DNA of 64,000 nucleotides from Nannocystis exedens (GCA_945861885.1 CAMAVR010000006.1:40233-104232); one strand, 5' to 3'. Positions 36,000 to 44,977 are shown, numbered from the stretch's first letter. Notes: generated from the letters alone by a model not told the origin. Numbers and translations are program-made.

Positions 36000-37505
36000 T
36001 CATAACGTCTCTTCGGTATTCTCAAGCGGTGTTCGCAGGCGAACGCATGCCTTCGTCGATGGCATGGGCACCCCTTTTGGATCGCTGACAACATCGTCCT
36101 CGCAGCGAGCTTCGATCGTGAATCGACTGCCACCTGAAAAGTATCGGAGCGTCCCCGTGAACGAACCGATGGCGGCTCCGCGTTTTGCCAGCGGCTCGAA
36201 ACCGCTTGCTGACGATGCGTTTACTGGAGTGCTGGCCCGAGCGTTCCCAAGTTCATCGGTGACAACAAGATTAAACGAGCCTCGGAGGCTGAACCCGGCA
36301 TACTCGGTGCACTCGATGTCGGCGTTGCAATTGTTCGCGCATGTCATTTCGGGCTCGGTGGAGTAGTCGACTTTACCGTCGCGATTGAAGTCGCAATTGC
36401 TCGCATCATCGGTCGGTAGGTACGTTGGCGCGGCGGGGTAGCCTCGCCCGAAGTGCTTCGTGATTCGAAGCCCCATCTCCGCACTGGCCTGAACACGCAC
36501 GAGCGCCGACTCTTGCCGAAACCGAATGCGATTGTTCGAATCGAGCAGCTCGTCGAACGTAAAAACAAACGGTTCGGGGACGGGGCAGGGCCCGTTGTTT
36601 GGGTCCCAATATTCAACTGTCCAGGTTGGAAATCCGAGCTCTGTGAACCCATAAAAATCGGATGCCGAACCGGTTAGCGTTCGAAGACGATCGCAAACGC
36701 GAAGGCGCGGCGGGGCGACGAACGTGAAAGCAAAAATGCTTGAAAAACCGCGTGGATCGCCAATATCGCTAATATAAAAGCCATCGGATGCGATTCGCGT
36801 GACGACTGTCTGAAATGCGTACGTTTGCGTGTCGCGACGCCACCCGACATCGACAATGAGCTGTTCGTGCGGGTAGGGGGTGGCCGCTCCGCCTTGCTCG
36901 ACGCCACGCACATCGGCGATTCGCGGCGACTGAAAGAAAATGGGACTGCTTACTCCTGACATAAACGTGCCGAGCGCTTCGGTGTCATCATTGGCGAACG
37001 CGCAGCCTGGGTCGTTCGGAAAGTCGAAGTTCCCGTCACCGTTGTTGTCGAGACCATCGGCGCATTGTGGCGGCGGGTCGCGCGTGATCGGCGCGGGGGC
37101 GTACCCGATGTCTTCTGCCCAAAGTTGTGTCTCGCCGTAAGCTCCGACAAATTGGACGCGCACGTTATCGGCGACGCCGTTTACAACTTTCACGTTGCGG
37201 CGCCACACATCGTCACCGAATAAGTTTTCGACGCTGCCGGGCTTCGACAAAAGACGGACGTAGCCGTTGAATGATGTGTCGAGTTCGCCCGTCGATTTTC
37301 GCGATTCAATGCGCACTGTCACGGTCGTTGGCGCTGAAATACTCAGCTTTAACGGTGCTTCTCGCGAACCGATATTGTTCGACGTGATCGCCACCAAAAG
37401 CCGTGATTTAGGGCTCGGAATGTCGCCCGGCGCGGCGCACGCGATCACGATAGGCCCGAACAAAAGCGATGCGTAACGCGAGCGCGAAGTAAAAAAGCGG
37501 CCCAT
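36000..37505 (-). CDS. Secreted Cys-containing lipoprotein with Asp-rich calcium-type motifs
   Basis: 501 residues from the ATG at 37505, two bases after the stop of the nucleotidase gene. The leader ends in 'IVIAC' (Cys at about 24), a lipobox-like site. Mature sequence contains 'CADGLDNNGDGNFDFPNDPGCA' in parts: an Asp/Asn-rich loop between cysteines of the type seen many times in myxobacterial secreted proteins. A second loop, 'CDFNRDGKVDY', is followed by a cluster of cysteines. These look like calcium-binding turns. The remainder resembles beta-sandwich domains. No enzymatic motif is visible; the function is unknown and it is probably displayed on the outer membrane. Confidence 0.72.
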   Translation of the reverse strand: MGRFFTSRSRYASLLFGPIVIACAAPGDIPSPKSRLLVAITSNNIGSREAPLKLSISAPTTVTVRIESRKSTGELDTSFNGYVRLLSKPGSVENLFGDDVWRRNVKVVNGVADNVRVQFVGAYGETQLWAEDIGYAPAPITRDPPPQCADGLDNNGDGNFDFPNDPGCAFANDDTEALGTFMSGVSSPIFFQSPRIADVRGVEQGGAATPYPHEQLIVDVGWRRDTQTYAFQTVVTRIASDGFYISDIGDPRGFSSIFAFTFVAPPRLRVCDRLRTLTGSASDFYGFTELGFPTWTVEYWDPNNGPCPVPEPFVFTFDELLDSNNRIRFRQESALVRVQASAEMGLRITKHFGRGYPAAPTYLPTDDASNCDFNRDGKVDYSTEPEMTCANNCNADIECTEYAGFSLRGSFNLVVTDELGNARASTPVNASSASGFEPLAKRGAAIGSFTGTLRYFSGGSRFTIEARCEDDVVSDPKGVPMPSTKACVRLRTPLENTEETL

Positions 37506-37507
37506 GA

Positions 37508-39895
37508 CTATCGCCCAATCATCTGAATACGGTTGTCGGTTACCGCGCCTGCTTTGTCGTCGACGCAGGCCAAAATTCGGCACTCTTCGCCGGCGGCGTC
37601 GCAAGCATTGAGCGCCGTTTGGCAGCCGATCCGAAATGGCGAAGTGGCGCATCCGTGCGCGTGGAAGCTTGCGACTTGCGAGCGGCAGTCGCGTCGCACG
37701 CATCGCCCGGTGCTTTCCGGACAGGCGTTCGGTTTACTCTCGCATGTGATGTTCTCAGCAAGCGTTACTCTCACGTCGCCCAGCGTGGCGCCGGGGCAGG
37801 CGCAGACGAAAGGGCCTTCGGATGCGCAATCGCTGTCGGTGGAGCACGCTTTTAAACCGTCGTCCGTCCCCGTATCGGCGCGCCATCCGCAGGGATGCCC
37901 TTTCCGCATGTAGTCGATGAGTGCGTCGCGCTGCTGAATTTGCGTATCAAATTGTGTCGTGTTGCGCTGAAGCGCGCGATATCCGCCGCCTCCTTGGGCA
38001 ATGTAATTGCTCGTTGCGAGCTCGTAGAGATTGGTGCGCGAAATAGGCTTCAGGCATGCCCCTACAGAGGCGGTGATAGGCTTATCACACGACCCCGGCA
38101 ACGCTGGCCCATCCGGCGCCTTGCAATCGAGGTCGCTCACGCACTCTTTGCTGCCATGACCGATATAAATCTGCTCCGCGCAGGCGGTGATGATGCACTG
38201 GTGCTTCGCTGCGTCGCACGACCCGGGATGATTTTGCGGGCAATCGCTATCTCGGTCGCACGCAACCGCCGAACCGGGGCGATTGCAGCCGGTGCAGTTG
38301 AATCGAGCGCGCGCGCCGGCCATCTGTACTTGGGCGGTGCAACCACGCTGCGAGGCTCGACGCGCCATAAAGTCGAACACCTGCTCAAGTTCGTGCCCCG
38401 ACAGCTGCATTTTTGTGATCGTGTTGTCGAACGGAAAAATATTGTACAACTCTTCGACGGAGACCGGGCCGGGGAGCAGGTCTTGGCGAATGCCCCCTGA
38501 GTTCGTGAACGCAAAGTCGGTCTGAACGCCGAGGCGGAGCCACATCGAATCGGCCACCAAATTGCCAAGCGCGGAATCGCCCCCTTGTGGCGCCATTCGC
38601 CGTGCGCCGTTTGGCGAAAACCCGATGAGAAGATCGAGGTCACCCAAGCGATCGAGAACGCGGCCGTAAGGGATCAGCATGTCGGCCATTCGCGCGTTTT
38701 CGGGGACCGACGCGTTGATCGGAAACGCGACATACTTGTTACTTAGAACTTCGAATTTGTTGATCGGGTCGTAGTCTTTCGGATCGCCGGTAGGGGAGAC
38801 TTGCGCGGGGTCGTTCGACAGCGCCAAGTCGAGGCGGCCGACGTACTTTGCAAACGCGCCGGAGTGGGCAATGGTCACCGTGCGGGGGACGCATGTCCGC
38901 TTGTACATGTAAGGGTGATCGATCGGGTCGGGGTGCTCTGCGTCGCTCGGTGGTGATGGTGGGCGCGACACTGCATATCGTGGGTCGACCGCCCAGACGT
39001 AGCCTGGATTCCGGATGTCGACGCTGCAGTCGCGAATCTGCTGCGGTGGATTGAGCACGATATGATTGTGACTGCCCATCACGACGTCGATCCCGGTGGT
39101 GCCACGGACCATTCGCTGGTCGGCGTCGAGCCCGAGATGCGTCGTGAAGACGACGAGATCGACCATTGGACGAAGCAGGTCGACATAAAACTGGGCAGTC
39201 TCGATGGTGCTTAGCGGCAGGATACTCAGCTTGTTTGGTTGATCGAGCGCTGAGGTAAGACTCGTCAAATTCCCCATCCCGATGACGGCGACTTTTACGC
39301 CGTCGAGATTGAAAACGGTGAACTTGTTGATTGTCGAGCCGACAGTAGTGTTGTTCGGTGCGCCGGTCGGATAAAATGTATAATTGGCTGCTAAAACAGG
39401 GAAATTGGCCCACTTTTGAACTTGGCGAGCGAGATTGACCGCGCCGCGATCGAACTCGTGATTGGCGAGCGCCGCCGCGTGAATTCGCAGTTCGGACTGA
39501 ACTCGCATCTCCGGCTCGCCGCTGAAGTAGTTGAACATCGGCGCACCTTGAAAGCAATCGCCGCCTGACAAATGGAGAACGCGATCGGTGCGCGCCATCT
39601 CTCGGTCGATGACGTACTTCATGCGCGCGGCGCCGCCGACATTGCAAATCGTATCGACTGGGCAGAGGCCGAGGTCGGCGTCGATCTGCGTGATGTACAG
39701 ATCGTACGGCATGAGGCGCGAGTGAATGTCTGACGTGTGAAGCAATGTCAGCCGCGCTTCGCACGGTCCGCTTCCGCTGCACGCGCTGACCACGCCAGAT
39801 TCGCGTGCGCACCCGGGCGAAAGCGCCGATGCGGTTACCCCAATACCGCAAATAATCAAGCCAGTTGCAACGGTACGAAGGCGCGTTTGAAGCAT
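37508..39895 (-). CDS. 5'-nucleotidase/2',3'-cyclic phosphodiesterase-like exported phosphoesterase
   Basis: 795 residues from the ATG at 39895; an in-frame GTG at 39907 is possible. A signal sequence ends in 'LSPGCA', so it may be lipid-anchored. The metallophosphatase domain has all metal motifs: 'LLHTSDIHS', 'LSGGDCFQG', 'ALANHEFDRG', 'VVFTTHLG', 'GSHNHI'. The 5'-nucleotidase C-terminal domain follows from about residue 400 ('GRVLDRLGDLDLLIGFSPNGA', 'NSGGIRQDLLPGPVSVEELYNIFPFDNTI'). It is interrupted and extended by Cys-rich stretches ('CDRDSDCPQNHPGSC', 'CSTDSDCASEGPFVCAC') not usual in UshA. It is the first gene of the directon that leads to clpS-clpA. Confidence 0.85.
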   Translation of the reverse strand: MLQTRLRTVATGLIICGIGVTASALSPGCARESGVVSACSGSGPCEARLTLLHTSDIHSRLMPYDLYITQIDADLGLCPVDTICNVGGAARMKYVIDREMARTDRVLHLSGGDCFQGAPMFNYFSGEPEMRVQSELRIHAAALANHEFDRGAVNLARQVQKWANFPVLAANYTFYPTGAPNNTTVGSTINKFTVFNLDGVKVAVIGMGNLTSLTSALDQPNKLSILPLSTIETAQFYVDLLRPMVDLVVFTTHLGLDADQRMVRGTTGIDVVMGSHNHIVLNPPQQIRDCSVDIRNPGYVWAVDPRYAVSRPPSPPSDAEHPDPIDHPYMYKRTCVPRTVTIAHSGAFAKYVGRLDLALSNDPAQVSPTGDPKDYDPINKFEVLSNKYVAFPINASVPENARMADMLIPYGRVLDRLGDLDLLIGFSPNGARRMAPQGGDSALGNLVADSMWLRLGVQTDFAFTNSGGIRQDLLPGPVSVEELYNIFPFDNTITKMQLSGHELEQVFDFMARRASQRGCTAQVQMAGARARFNCTGCNRPGSAVACDRDSDCPQNHPGSCDAAKHQCIITACAEQIYIGHGSKECVSDLDCKAPDGPALPGSCDKPITASVGACLKPISRTNLYELATSNYIAQGGGGYRALQRNTTQFDTQIQQRDALIDYMRKGHPCGWRADTGTDDGLKACSTDSDCASEGPFVCACPGATLGDVRVTLAENITCESKPNACPESTGRCVRRDCRSQVASFHAHGCATSPFRIGCQTALNACDAAGEECRILACVDDKAGAVTDNRIQMIGR

Positions 39896-40010
39896 GCGGC
39901 GCCGCACCCTACCAAAAACAGTTTCGGTAACCTACGTGTTCCGTCGAGATTTCACAGAGAAGCCCGCGCCGAGCGCAACAATAAATGCAGGGCAGAATTA
40001 ATCAGCGGCG

Positions 40011-41879
40011 TTAAACAAAAATATCGAGGTCGCCGCCTTCGCCGGAAAGAAGATCGTAGAGGCGCGGCGCAAACCGTTTCGCGACGAGATCCTCCACTGC
40101 ATCGGCGCTGTCGCACAAGAGCGCGGCCTCGGCGATCGCTTCGCATTCGGCGAGGGAGACTCGCCGCATCGTCTCTTTAATCTCCGGGATCGCAGCCGCT
40201 TCCATCGATAAATCGCGCAGACCGAGACCGACGCTAAGCACCGCTGCAAGTGGGTCGGACGCCATCGCGCCGCACATCGAAATCGGAATGTCATTCCGTT
40301 TCGCGGCGAGCGTGCACGACTGAATCATCCGCACAATGGCGGGGTGAAACGCCGATGCGAGCGGCGCGAGAAGGCGATTGGTTCGATCGATCGCGAGCGT
40401 ATACTGAATGAGATCGTTTGTGCCCAAGCTGAAAAACTCGGCCTCTCGGGCAAACACGTCGGCCATGAGCGCGGCCGAAGGGACTTCGATCATCATACCT
40501 AACGGGATGTGATCGGCGCACGGAAGCCCTTCTTCTTTCACTTCGCGTATCGCACGATTGAGAAGGTTACGCACATCGCGAAGCTCGTCGATACTCGCGA
40601 TCATCGGAATCATGATCCGGAGGTGCCCATGCGCGCTCGCGCGAACCATGGCGCGCAGCTGCGTAAGAAAAACGTCGGGCTGACTCAGCGCAAGTCGGAC
40701 AGCGCGGAGCCCAAGCGCTGGATTTGTCTCGTTCGGGAGCTGAAACGAGTTTGCGTATTTGTCGCCGCCGATGTCGAATGTGCGAAGCGTTACCGACCGC
40801 GGACTGACAGCTTCAACGACGGCGCTATAGAGCTCATACTGCTCTTGTTCATCCGGTTGCGATATTCGATCGATGTAGAGAAATTCGGTGCGATAGAGGC
40901 CGATCCCCTCAGCGCCGTGATCAAGCGCCAAAATTGCTTCGGCAGGGAGTTCGACGTTCGCTTTTAGACTGATCGGTTCGCCGCATGATGTAACCGAACG
41001 CTCATGCCGTGAGACGAGTAGCCGTCTTCCAAAGGCAAGGTGACGCGCCGCGCGCATCCGAGCGGCATCGAGCACCGCGGGGCTTGGGTTGACGATGACT
41101 TCGCCGCGAAGTCCGTCGACGATCACAATGTCGCCGCCACGAATCGAGTGAAGGGCATCGACAGTGCCGACGACAGCGGGAATCTCGAGCGCGCGCGCCA
41201 TAATCGCGGTGTGGCTTGTGCGGGTGCCAACTTCGGTCACGATCGCGATGACAGGCTCTTTCACCATGCCGGCGGTGTCGGCTGGCGACAAGTCGCGGGC
41301 AATGATGACGGTGGGGCGGTCGAGCTGCGGCACAAGCGTAGACGGTTCGCCCATCAATGCGCGAAGGAGACGATCGCAGACAAACTCGATGTCGTGCCGG
41401 CGCTCCGTGACGTACGCATCGTGTTCGGTCGTATTTTGCCTAAAAAGGCTGACAATTTCGTGGCTCGTTGCGGCGACGGCCCACTCTGCGCATTTGCGTT
41501 CGCTGCGAATTTTTCGCTCGACTCGCTCATGCAGCATCGGGTCGGTAAGCATCGCGATGTACGCATCAAGAATCGCAGACTGGTCTGGTGTAGAGCCGCT
41601 CGCCATCCGCCGACTCACTTCACGCAGGCCAGCTTGCGCTTCGCCGACCGCTTTCGCGACGCGCGCCAACTCTGCGTCGACGTGCGCCGCCGAGATATGC
41701 CGCCGCGTGTAAGCGGCTCGCGTGTCTCCGATGATCATCGCGGGCCCAAACGCAACTCCGGGCGACCCTGGAATGCCGCGAAGCGTCGACGTCGGCGGGA
41801 CACTCGGCGGACTTTCAGGAATCGGCGTGTCGATCGCCTCGCTCGAAGGCGGCAGTTGGGAGCTCGGTGGTGGACGCAT
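40011..41879 (-). CDS. ptsI: Phosphoenolpyruvate-protein phosphotransferase, PTS enzyme I
   Basis: Transfers phosphate from PEP to HPr. 622 residues from the ATG at 41879, with a ~35-residue proline-rich N-terminal extension before 'GIPGSPGVAFGPA'. The phosphorylated His is in 'GTRTSHTAIMARA' (His223). PEP-binding motifs are present: 'GIGLYRTEFLYIDR', 'RTFDIGGDKY', 'NPALGLRAVR', 'SLGTNDLIQYTLAIDR'. The C-terminal active-site segment keeps its Cys as 'MCGAMASD', but the usual Glu two residues later is Ala. No GAF domain, so this is PtsI rather than PtsP. It follows ptsH by 8 bp. No PTS permease is visible in the window. Confidence 0.94.
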   Translation of the reverse strand: MRPPPSSQLPPSSEAIDTPIPESPPSVPPTSTLRGIPGSPGVAFGPAMIIGDTRAAYTRRHISAAHVDAELARVAKAVGEAQAGLREVSRRMASGSTPDQSAILDAYIAMLTDPMLHERVERKIRSERKCAEWAVAATSHEIVSLFRQNTTEHDAYVTERRHDIEFVCDRLLRALMGEPSTLVPQLDRPTVIIARDLSPADTAGMVKEPVIAIVTEVGTRTSHTAIMARALEIPAVVGTVDALHSIRGGDIVIVDGLRGEVIVNPSPAVLDAARMRAARHLAFGRRLLVSRHERSVTSCGEPISLKANVELPAEAILALDHGAEGIGLYRTEFLYIDRISQPDEQEQYELYSAVVEAVSPRSVTLRTFDIGGDKYANSFQLPNETNPALGLRAVRLALSQPDVFLTQLRAMVRASAHGHLRIMIPMIASIDELRDVRNLLNRAIREVKEEGLPCADHIPLGMMIEVPSAALMADVFAREAEFFSLGTNDLIQYTLAIDRTNRLLAPLASAFHPAIVRMIQSCTLAAKRNDIPISMCGAMASDPLAAVLSVGLGLRDLSMEAAAIPEIKETMRRVSLAECEAIAEAALLCDSADAVEDLVAKRFAPRLYDLLSGEGGDLDIFV

Positions 41880-41887
41880 CGCGCGCT

Positions 41888-42172
41888 CTACCTGGCCTCG
41901 CCAAAACGCGAAGCGATGAGATTGCCGACGGCATCGACGCATTCTTGCGCCTGCTCACCGGTCGCTTGAATTTCGAGCACCGTCCCCCGAGAGCCGCAAA
42001 GCAGAAGCACCCCCATCACACTTTTCGCATTTGCCGTCTGTTTGTCGCGCCGAAGCTCGACCTCGCACGGAAAGCGAGATGTCAACTGCGAGAGCTTTGT
42101 GGCTGCACGCGCATGAAGCCCGAGTTCGTTCACGATCGTAAAGCGCGCCGATGCGCGATTCGGTTCATTCAT
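41888..42172 (-). CDS. ptsH: Phosphocarrier protein HPr
   Basis: 94 residues. The catalytic His is in 'ELGLHARAATKL' (His20), and the regulatory serine phosphorylated by HPr kinase is in 'AKSVMGVLLL' (Ser51). Both sites are intact, which fits the presence of hprK three genes upstream. The ATG overlaps the rapZ stop (ATGA) and ptsI starts 8 bp after its stop. Confidence 0.95.
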   Translation of the reverse strand: MNEPNRASARFTIVNELGLHARAATKLSQLTSRFPCEVELRRDKQTANAKSVMGVLLLCGSRGTVLEIQATGEQAQECVDAVGNLIASRFGEAR

Positions 42173-43155
42173 GGCTCACCTCCATGCGACGGGACGCTCT
42201 GTCGCGAATTGGCGCGCTGAACATCTCGATGAACGACAACAATCGGCAGTGCGGCGGACGACAGCGCGTCGCAAAGAGCGTCGGTGACAACTACCGAACG
42301 ATGCCTCCCCCCAGTGCAGCCGATTGCGACGGTCAGATAACTCTTCCCCTCACGTTCGTATTTCGGGATGACGAAATTTAGGAACGATGCGGTTCGGTCG
42401 ATCAGTTCGCGGCTCTCTTCAAAGTTCAAGATATAATTAACGATCGCGTGGTCAGTCCCCGGAAGCCCTTTTAAGTCGCTCACGAAGAACGGGTTTGGCA
42501 AAAATCGAACATCAAAAACGATGTCGGCATCGACAGGGACGCCATACTTGAAGCCAAACGATACAAATCGCACCGTCATGCGCAGAGCGCCGCCTGCCGC
42601 GGGACCAAAATGAGACAAAATAGTGCTGCGCAGCTCATGAACAGAGAGCCGCGTCGTATCGATGACGCGGGTCGCCCGAGCCCGGATAGGCGCCAACCTT
42701 TCCCGCTCGAGTTGAAGGCCATCAAGCACCGCCAAGGCGCCGCGTTGGGCCCCTTCGTCGGCCTCGTCTGAGTTGAGCGGGTGGGGGCGCCGTGTTTCGC
42801 TGAACCGCCTTAACAGGGCTTCGTCAGACGCGTCGAGAAAGAGGACTTGCAAATGCCGCCGCTTGTCTCGCGCCACATCGGCGAGCGCGGCATCGAGATT
42901 GTCTAAAAATGTCCGCACGCGCACGTCCATCCCCAGCGCGACGCGGGTCATCCCGCCGCGTTCGCACAAATCGACCGCTTGCGGTGCGAGCTGTGTCGGG
43001 AGGTTATCGACGCAGAAAAAACCGAGATCTTCGAGAGCTCGAAGCGCCGTCGACTTTCCGGCGCCGGACAGCCCGGTTACCACGACGACGGTCGGCTGCT
43101 GGATGGTGGGCGGTAACGTTTTGCGAACGACCGCCTCCCCCCTCGATGATGTCAT
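42169..43155 (-). CDS. rapZ: RNase adapter protein RapZ, nucleotide-binding
   Basis: 328 residues, about 40 more than E. coli RapZ, with the extra length mainly at the two ends. Walker A 'VTGLSGAGKSTALRALEDLGFFCVDNLP' in parts, the inserted 'LFLDASDEALLRRFSETRRPHPL', then the C-terminal domain with 'GFKYGVPVDADIVFDVRFLPNPF' and 'VAIGCTGGRHRSVVV', which binds amino sugar or small RNA in known members. It sits between hprK and ptsH with 4-bp overlaps on both sides. In this lineage it may link PTS state to cell-envelope amino-sugar metabolism; that is inference. Confidence 0.94.
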   Translation of the reverse strand: MTSSRGEAVVRKTLPPTIQQPTVVVVTGLSGAGKSTALRALEDLGFFCVDNLPTQLAPQAVDLCERGGMTRVALGMDVRVRTFLDNLDAALADVARDKRRHLQVLFLDASDEALLRRFSETRRPHPLNSDEADEGAQRGALAVLDGLQLERERLAPIRARATRVIDTTRLSVHELRSTILSHFGPAAGGALRMTVRFVSFGFKYGVPVDADIVFDVRFLPNPFFVSDLKGLPGTDHAIVNYILNFEESRELIDRTASFLNFVIPKYEREGKSYLTVAIGCTGGRHRSVVVTDALCDALSSAALPIVVVHRDVQRANSRQSVPSHGGEP

Positions 43156-44315
43156 CGACGACCTCGCGGCTTTTGCGAGTCGGGCGGCGCGCCACCGACC
43201 GAATGGATGAAATCTCGAAGCTTCGACGACGCAGGCATACTGCGCGGGGTGTGAACGACGGTGTGGGGCGGGAACGAGGTCGGCACTTCGATCGGCTCAA
43301 GTGCAGGCGCGTGGAGCGAATCAGGCTCGACATCAGCGCCGGTGCGCGATGCGAGCTGCTGCTCAATGCGCCCAAGAAACTCGCGAGCCGAATCGCTTCC
43401 GACGCGGCGAAGCAATTCGTTTCGCGCCGCCATTTCGAGAATTGACCCCATGTCGCGCCCAGGGCGCACGGGCACAGTCAATTCGCGAATAGGCGTGCCG
43501 AGAAGCGTTGCGTATTTGTCGTCGACTCCGAGGCGGTCGTACTCTTCTTTGTCGTTCCACTCGACGAGCCGAACGATGACGTCGATCCGCTTCCGTTCGC
43601 GGACGCTTGTCACTCCAAACAGCGCTTTGATGTTAAGCACGCCGAGGCCGCGCACTTCAATGTGGTGGCGCAACAGATCTTCGGGCGCGCCGAACACAAT
43701 CCCCGGTGGGCGCCAGTCGCATCTCACGACATCGTCGGCGACAAGGCGATGGCCACGAAGCACAAGCTCGAGCGCGCATTCGCTCTTGCCGATTCCGCTT
43801 TTTCCGAGCAGGAGAAGGCCGACGCTGAATACGTCGACCAGCACGCCGTGCATTGTCATCTCGGGCGCGAGGCGGTCGTCGAGAATCGCGTGCAGGGCGT
43901 TAATTGTCCGACTCGAACGCCCTTCGGAAATGAAGAGTGGTGTTGATGTCGACTCGGCGGCGGCTACGAGCGAGGGGGGCGCGGTTCGATTCCCCGTGAC
44001 GATGACGCACGACAGGCCGAGCGAAAAAAAACCTTCGGCGGCGGTTGTCTGCTTCGGTGACGGCAGCGCTTCGAGGTACGACAGTTCAGTCTCGCCGAGC
44101 ACTTGGATGCGTGTCGGAATCACGCCAAAATAGTGCCCAACCAGTGCAAGCCCAGACTTTTGAACGCGCGGATGGCGAATCGGTCGCGTGACGCCCGCTT
44201 CGCCTGCAATACGGCGAAGGCGCACGGTCAAGTGCTCATCGTTGGCGAGCGTACCAACAGTGATTTCAGTTGTTGATGCAGGGCTTAGTGACCCTGAGTC
44301 GTCTCGATCGTCCAT
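43152..44315 (-). CDS. hprK: HPr kinase/phosphorylase
   Basis: 387 residues, about 70 longer than usual; the excess is a hydrophilic C-terminal tail after residue 315. The N-terminal domain is followed by the catalytic domain with His156 in 'MHGVLVDVF', P-loop 'GKSGIGKS' (171-178), 'RGHRLVADDVV', and the HprK signature 'EVRGLGVLNIKALFG' (220-234). It phosphorylates and dephosphorylates the Ser of HPr. The ATG at 44315 is preceded by GGGGG, lying in one copy of a 35-bp tandem duplication that separates it from ptsN. Its stop overlaps the rapZ start. Confidence 0.94.
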   Translation of the reverse strand: MDDRDDSGSLSPASTTEITVGTLANDEHLTVRLRRIAGEAGVTRPIRHPRVQKSGLALVGHYFGVIPTRIQVLGETELSYLEALPSPKQTTAAEGFFSLGLSCVIVTGNRTAPPSLVAAAESTSTPLFISEGRSSRTINALHAILDDRLAPEMTMHGVLVDVFSVGLLLLGKSGIGKSECALELVLRGHRLVADDVVRCDWRPPGIVFGAPEDLLRHHIEVRGLGVLNIKALFGVTSVRERKRIDVIVRLVEWNDKEEYDRLGVDDKYATLLGTPIRELTVPVRPGRDMGSILEMAARNELLRRVGSDSAREFLGRIEQQLASRTGADVEPDSLHAPALEPIEVPTSFPPHTVVHTPRSMPASSKLRDFIHSVGGAPPDSQKPRGRR

Positions 44316-44385
44316 AAGCCCCCGTCACTGAAATTCGCGCTCTTCTGAATAAGCCCCCGTCACTGAAATTCGCGCTCTTCTGAAT
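44316..44385. repeat. Perfect 35-bp tandem duplication at the ptsN-hprK junction
   Basis: Bases 44316-44350 and 44351-44385 are identical. The ptsN-proximal copy (44351-44385) holds the last codons and stop of ptsN; the other copy repeats them as non-coding sequence and carries the GGGGG used as hprK ribosome site. Before duplication the ptsN stop would have been about 9 bp from the hprK ATG; now it is 44 bp away. Confidence 0.95.
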
Positions 44386-44914
44386 CGATCATTCGAAACG
44401 CTTCCGTCGGGCTGGGTGCGTTTACAAGTTGGTCGCGGAACTCGCGATTTCTCAAGAGGCGCGAGACACGAGCGAGAGTTTTTAGATGCTCGCCGGTCGC
44501 CCGCTTTGGCCCAATCACCGCGAACAGCAGCGTGACTTTTTGCTGATCGATTGCTGAAAACTCGAGCCCGGCCGGGACGATCAGCAGCGCGGCCGATTGA
44601 TGCGTCAGTTCGGCGATCGCACCGTGCGGAATGGCGACTCCTTCGCCAATCCCCGTAGATTGCAGCGCTTCACGCTCGAGCAGCACCTGCTCAACTTGGC
44701 TTGCCGAGATCGTGGTGTCGCTCGCGAGCATTCGCGCGAGCGTGTGGATCGCGGCTCGCTTATCAAGTGGCTTATCTTGTGACTGGCCTGAGCGGTCGAG
44801 CGTGAACGGGCCTTCAAAGCCGGTTGGGCGAAAAAGACCGATGCGCTCAGGTGAGAGCAGGTCCGTAAGTCTCGCGGGCGAAGCCCCTGGATTAAGCGCG
44901 TTCAATGTTCTCAA
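44360..44914 (-). CDS. ptsN: PTS IIA-like nitrogen-regulatory protein PtsN
   Basis: 184 residues, a little longer than the usual 150-160. The phosphorylated His is in 'GEGVAIPHGAI' (His97), preceded by 'LLEREALQSTGIG'. The N-terminus 'RLTDLLSPERIGLF' is typical of the family. About 20 residues around 31-50 are an insertion relative to the short forms. The start is uncertain: TTG at 44914 is used here because the conserved region begins only 15 residues later and no ATG precedes it. A strong terminator lies between it and hpf, so ptsN probably has its own promoter or depends on read-through. Confidence 0.9.
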   Translation of the reverse strand: MRTLNALNPGASPARLTDLLSPERIGLFRPTGFEGPFTLDRSGQSQDKPLDKRAAIHTLARMLASDTTISASQVEQVLLEREALQSTGIGEGVAIPHGAIAELTHQSAALLIVPAGLEFSAIDQQKVTLLFAVIGPKRATGEHLKTLARVSRLLRNREFRDQLVNAPSPTEAFRMIDSEEREFQ

Positions 44915-44937
44915 AAAACCTAGGCAGAAATTTCTTA

Positions 44938-44977
44938 GAAAAAAAGGGCGTCGCCGACTTTACGCCGGCGACCGCCC
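44938..44977 (-). terminator. Rho-independent terminator after hpf
   Basis: On the minus strand a GC-rich arm (GGGCGGTCGCCG) pairs with CGGCGACGCCC, with one bulged base and a ~9-nt loop, followed by a run of eight T. It lies 62 bp past the hpf stop and would end transcripts from rpoN-hpf before ptsN. Confidence 0.8.

Noticed and set aside
38739-39851. 370-codon minus-strand frame in another register of the nucleotidase gene
   Set aside because: Extremely Arg-rich translation overlapping conserved metallophosphatase motifs in the true frame.
41040-41969. 309-codon plus-strand frame opposite ptsI
   Set aside because: Shadow of ptsI; no domain and no ribosome site.
43261-44133. 290-codon plus-strand frame opposite hprK
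   Set aside because: Ser/Arg-rich antisense of a conserved kinase gene.
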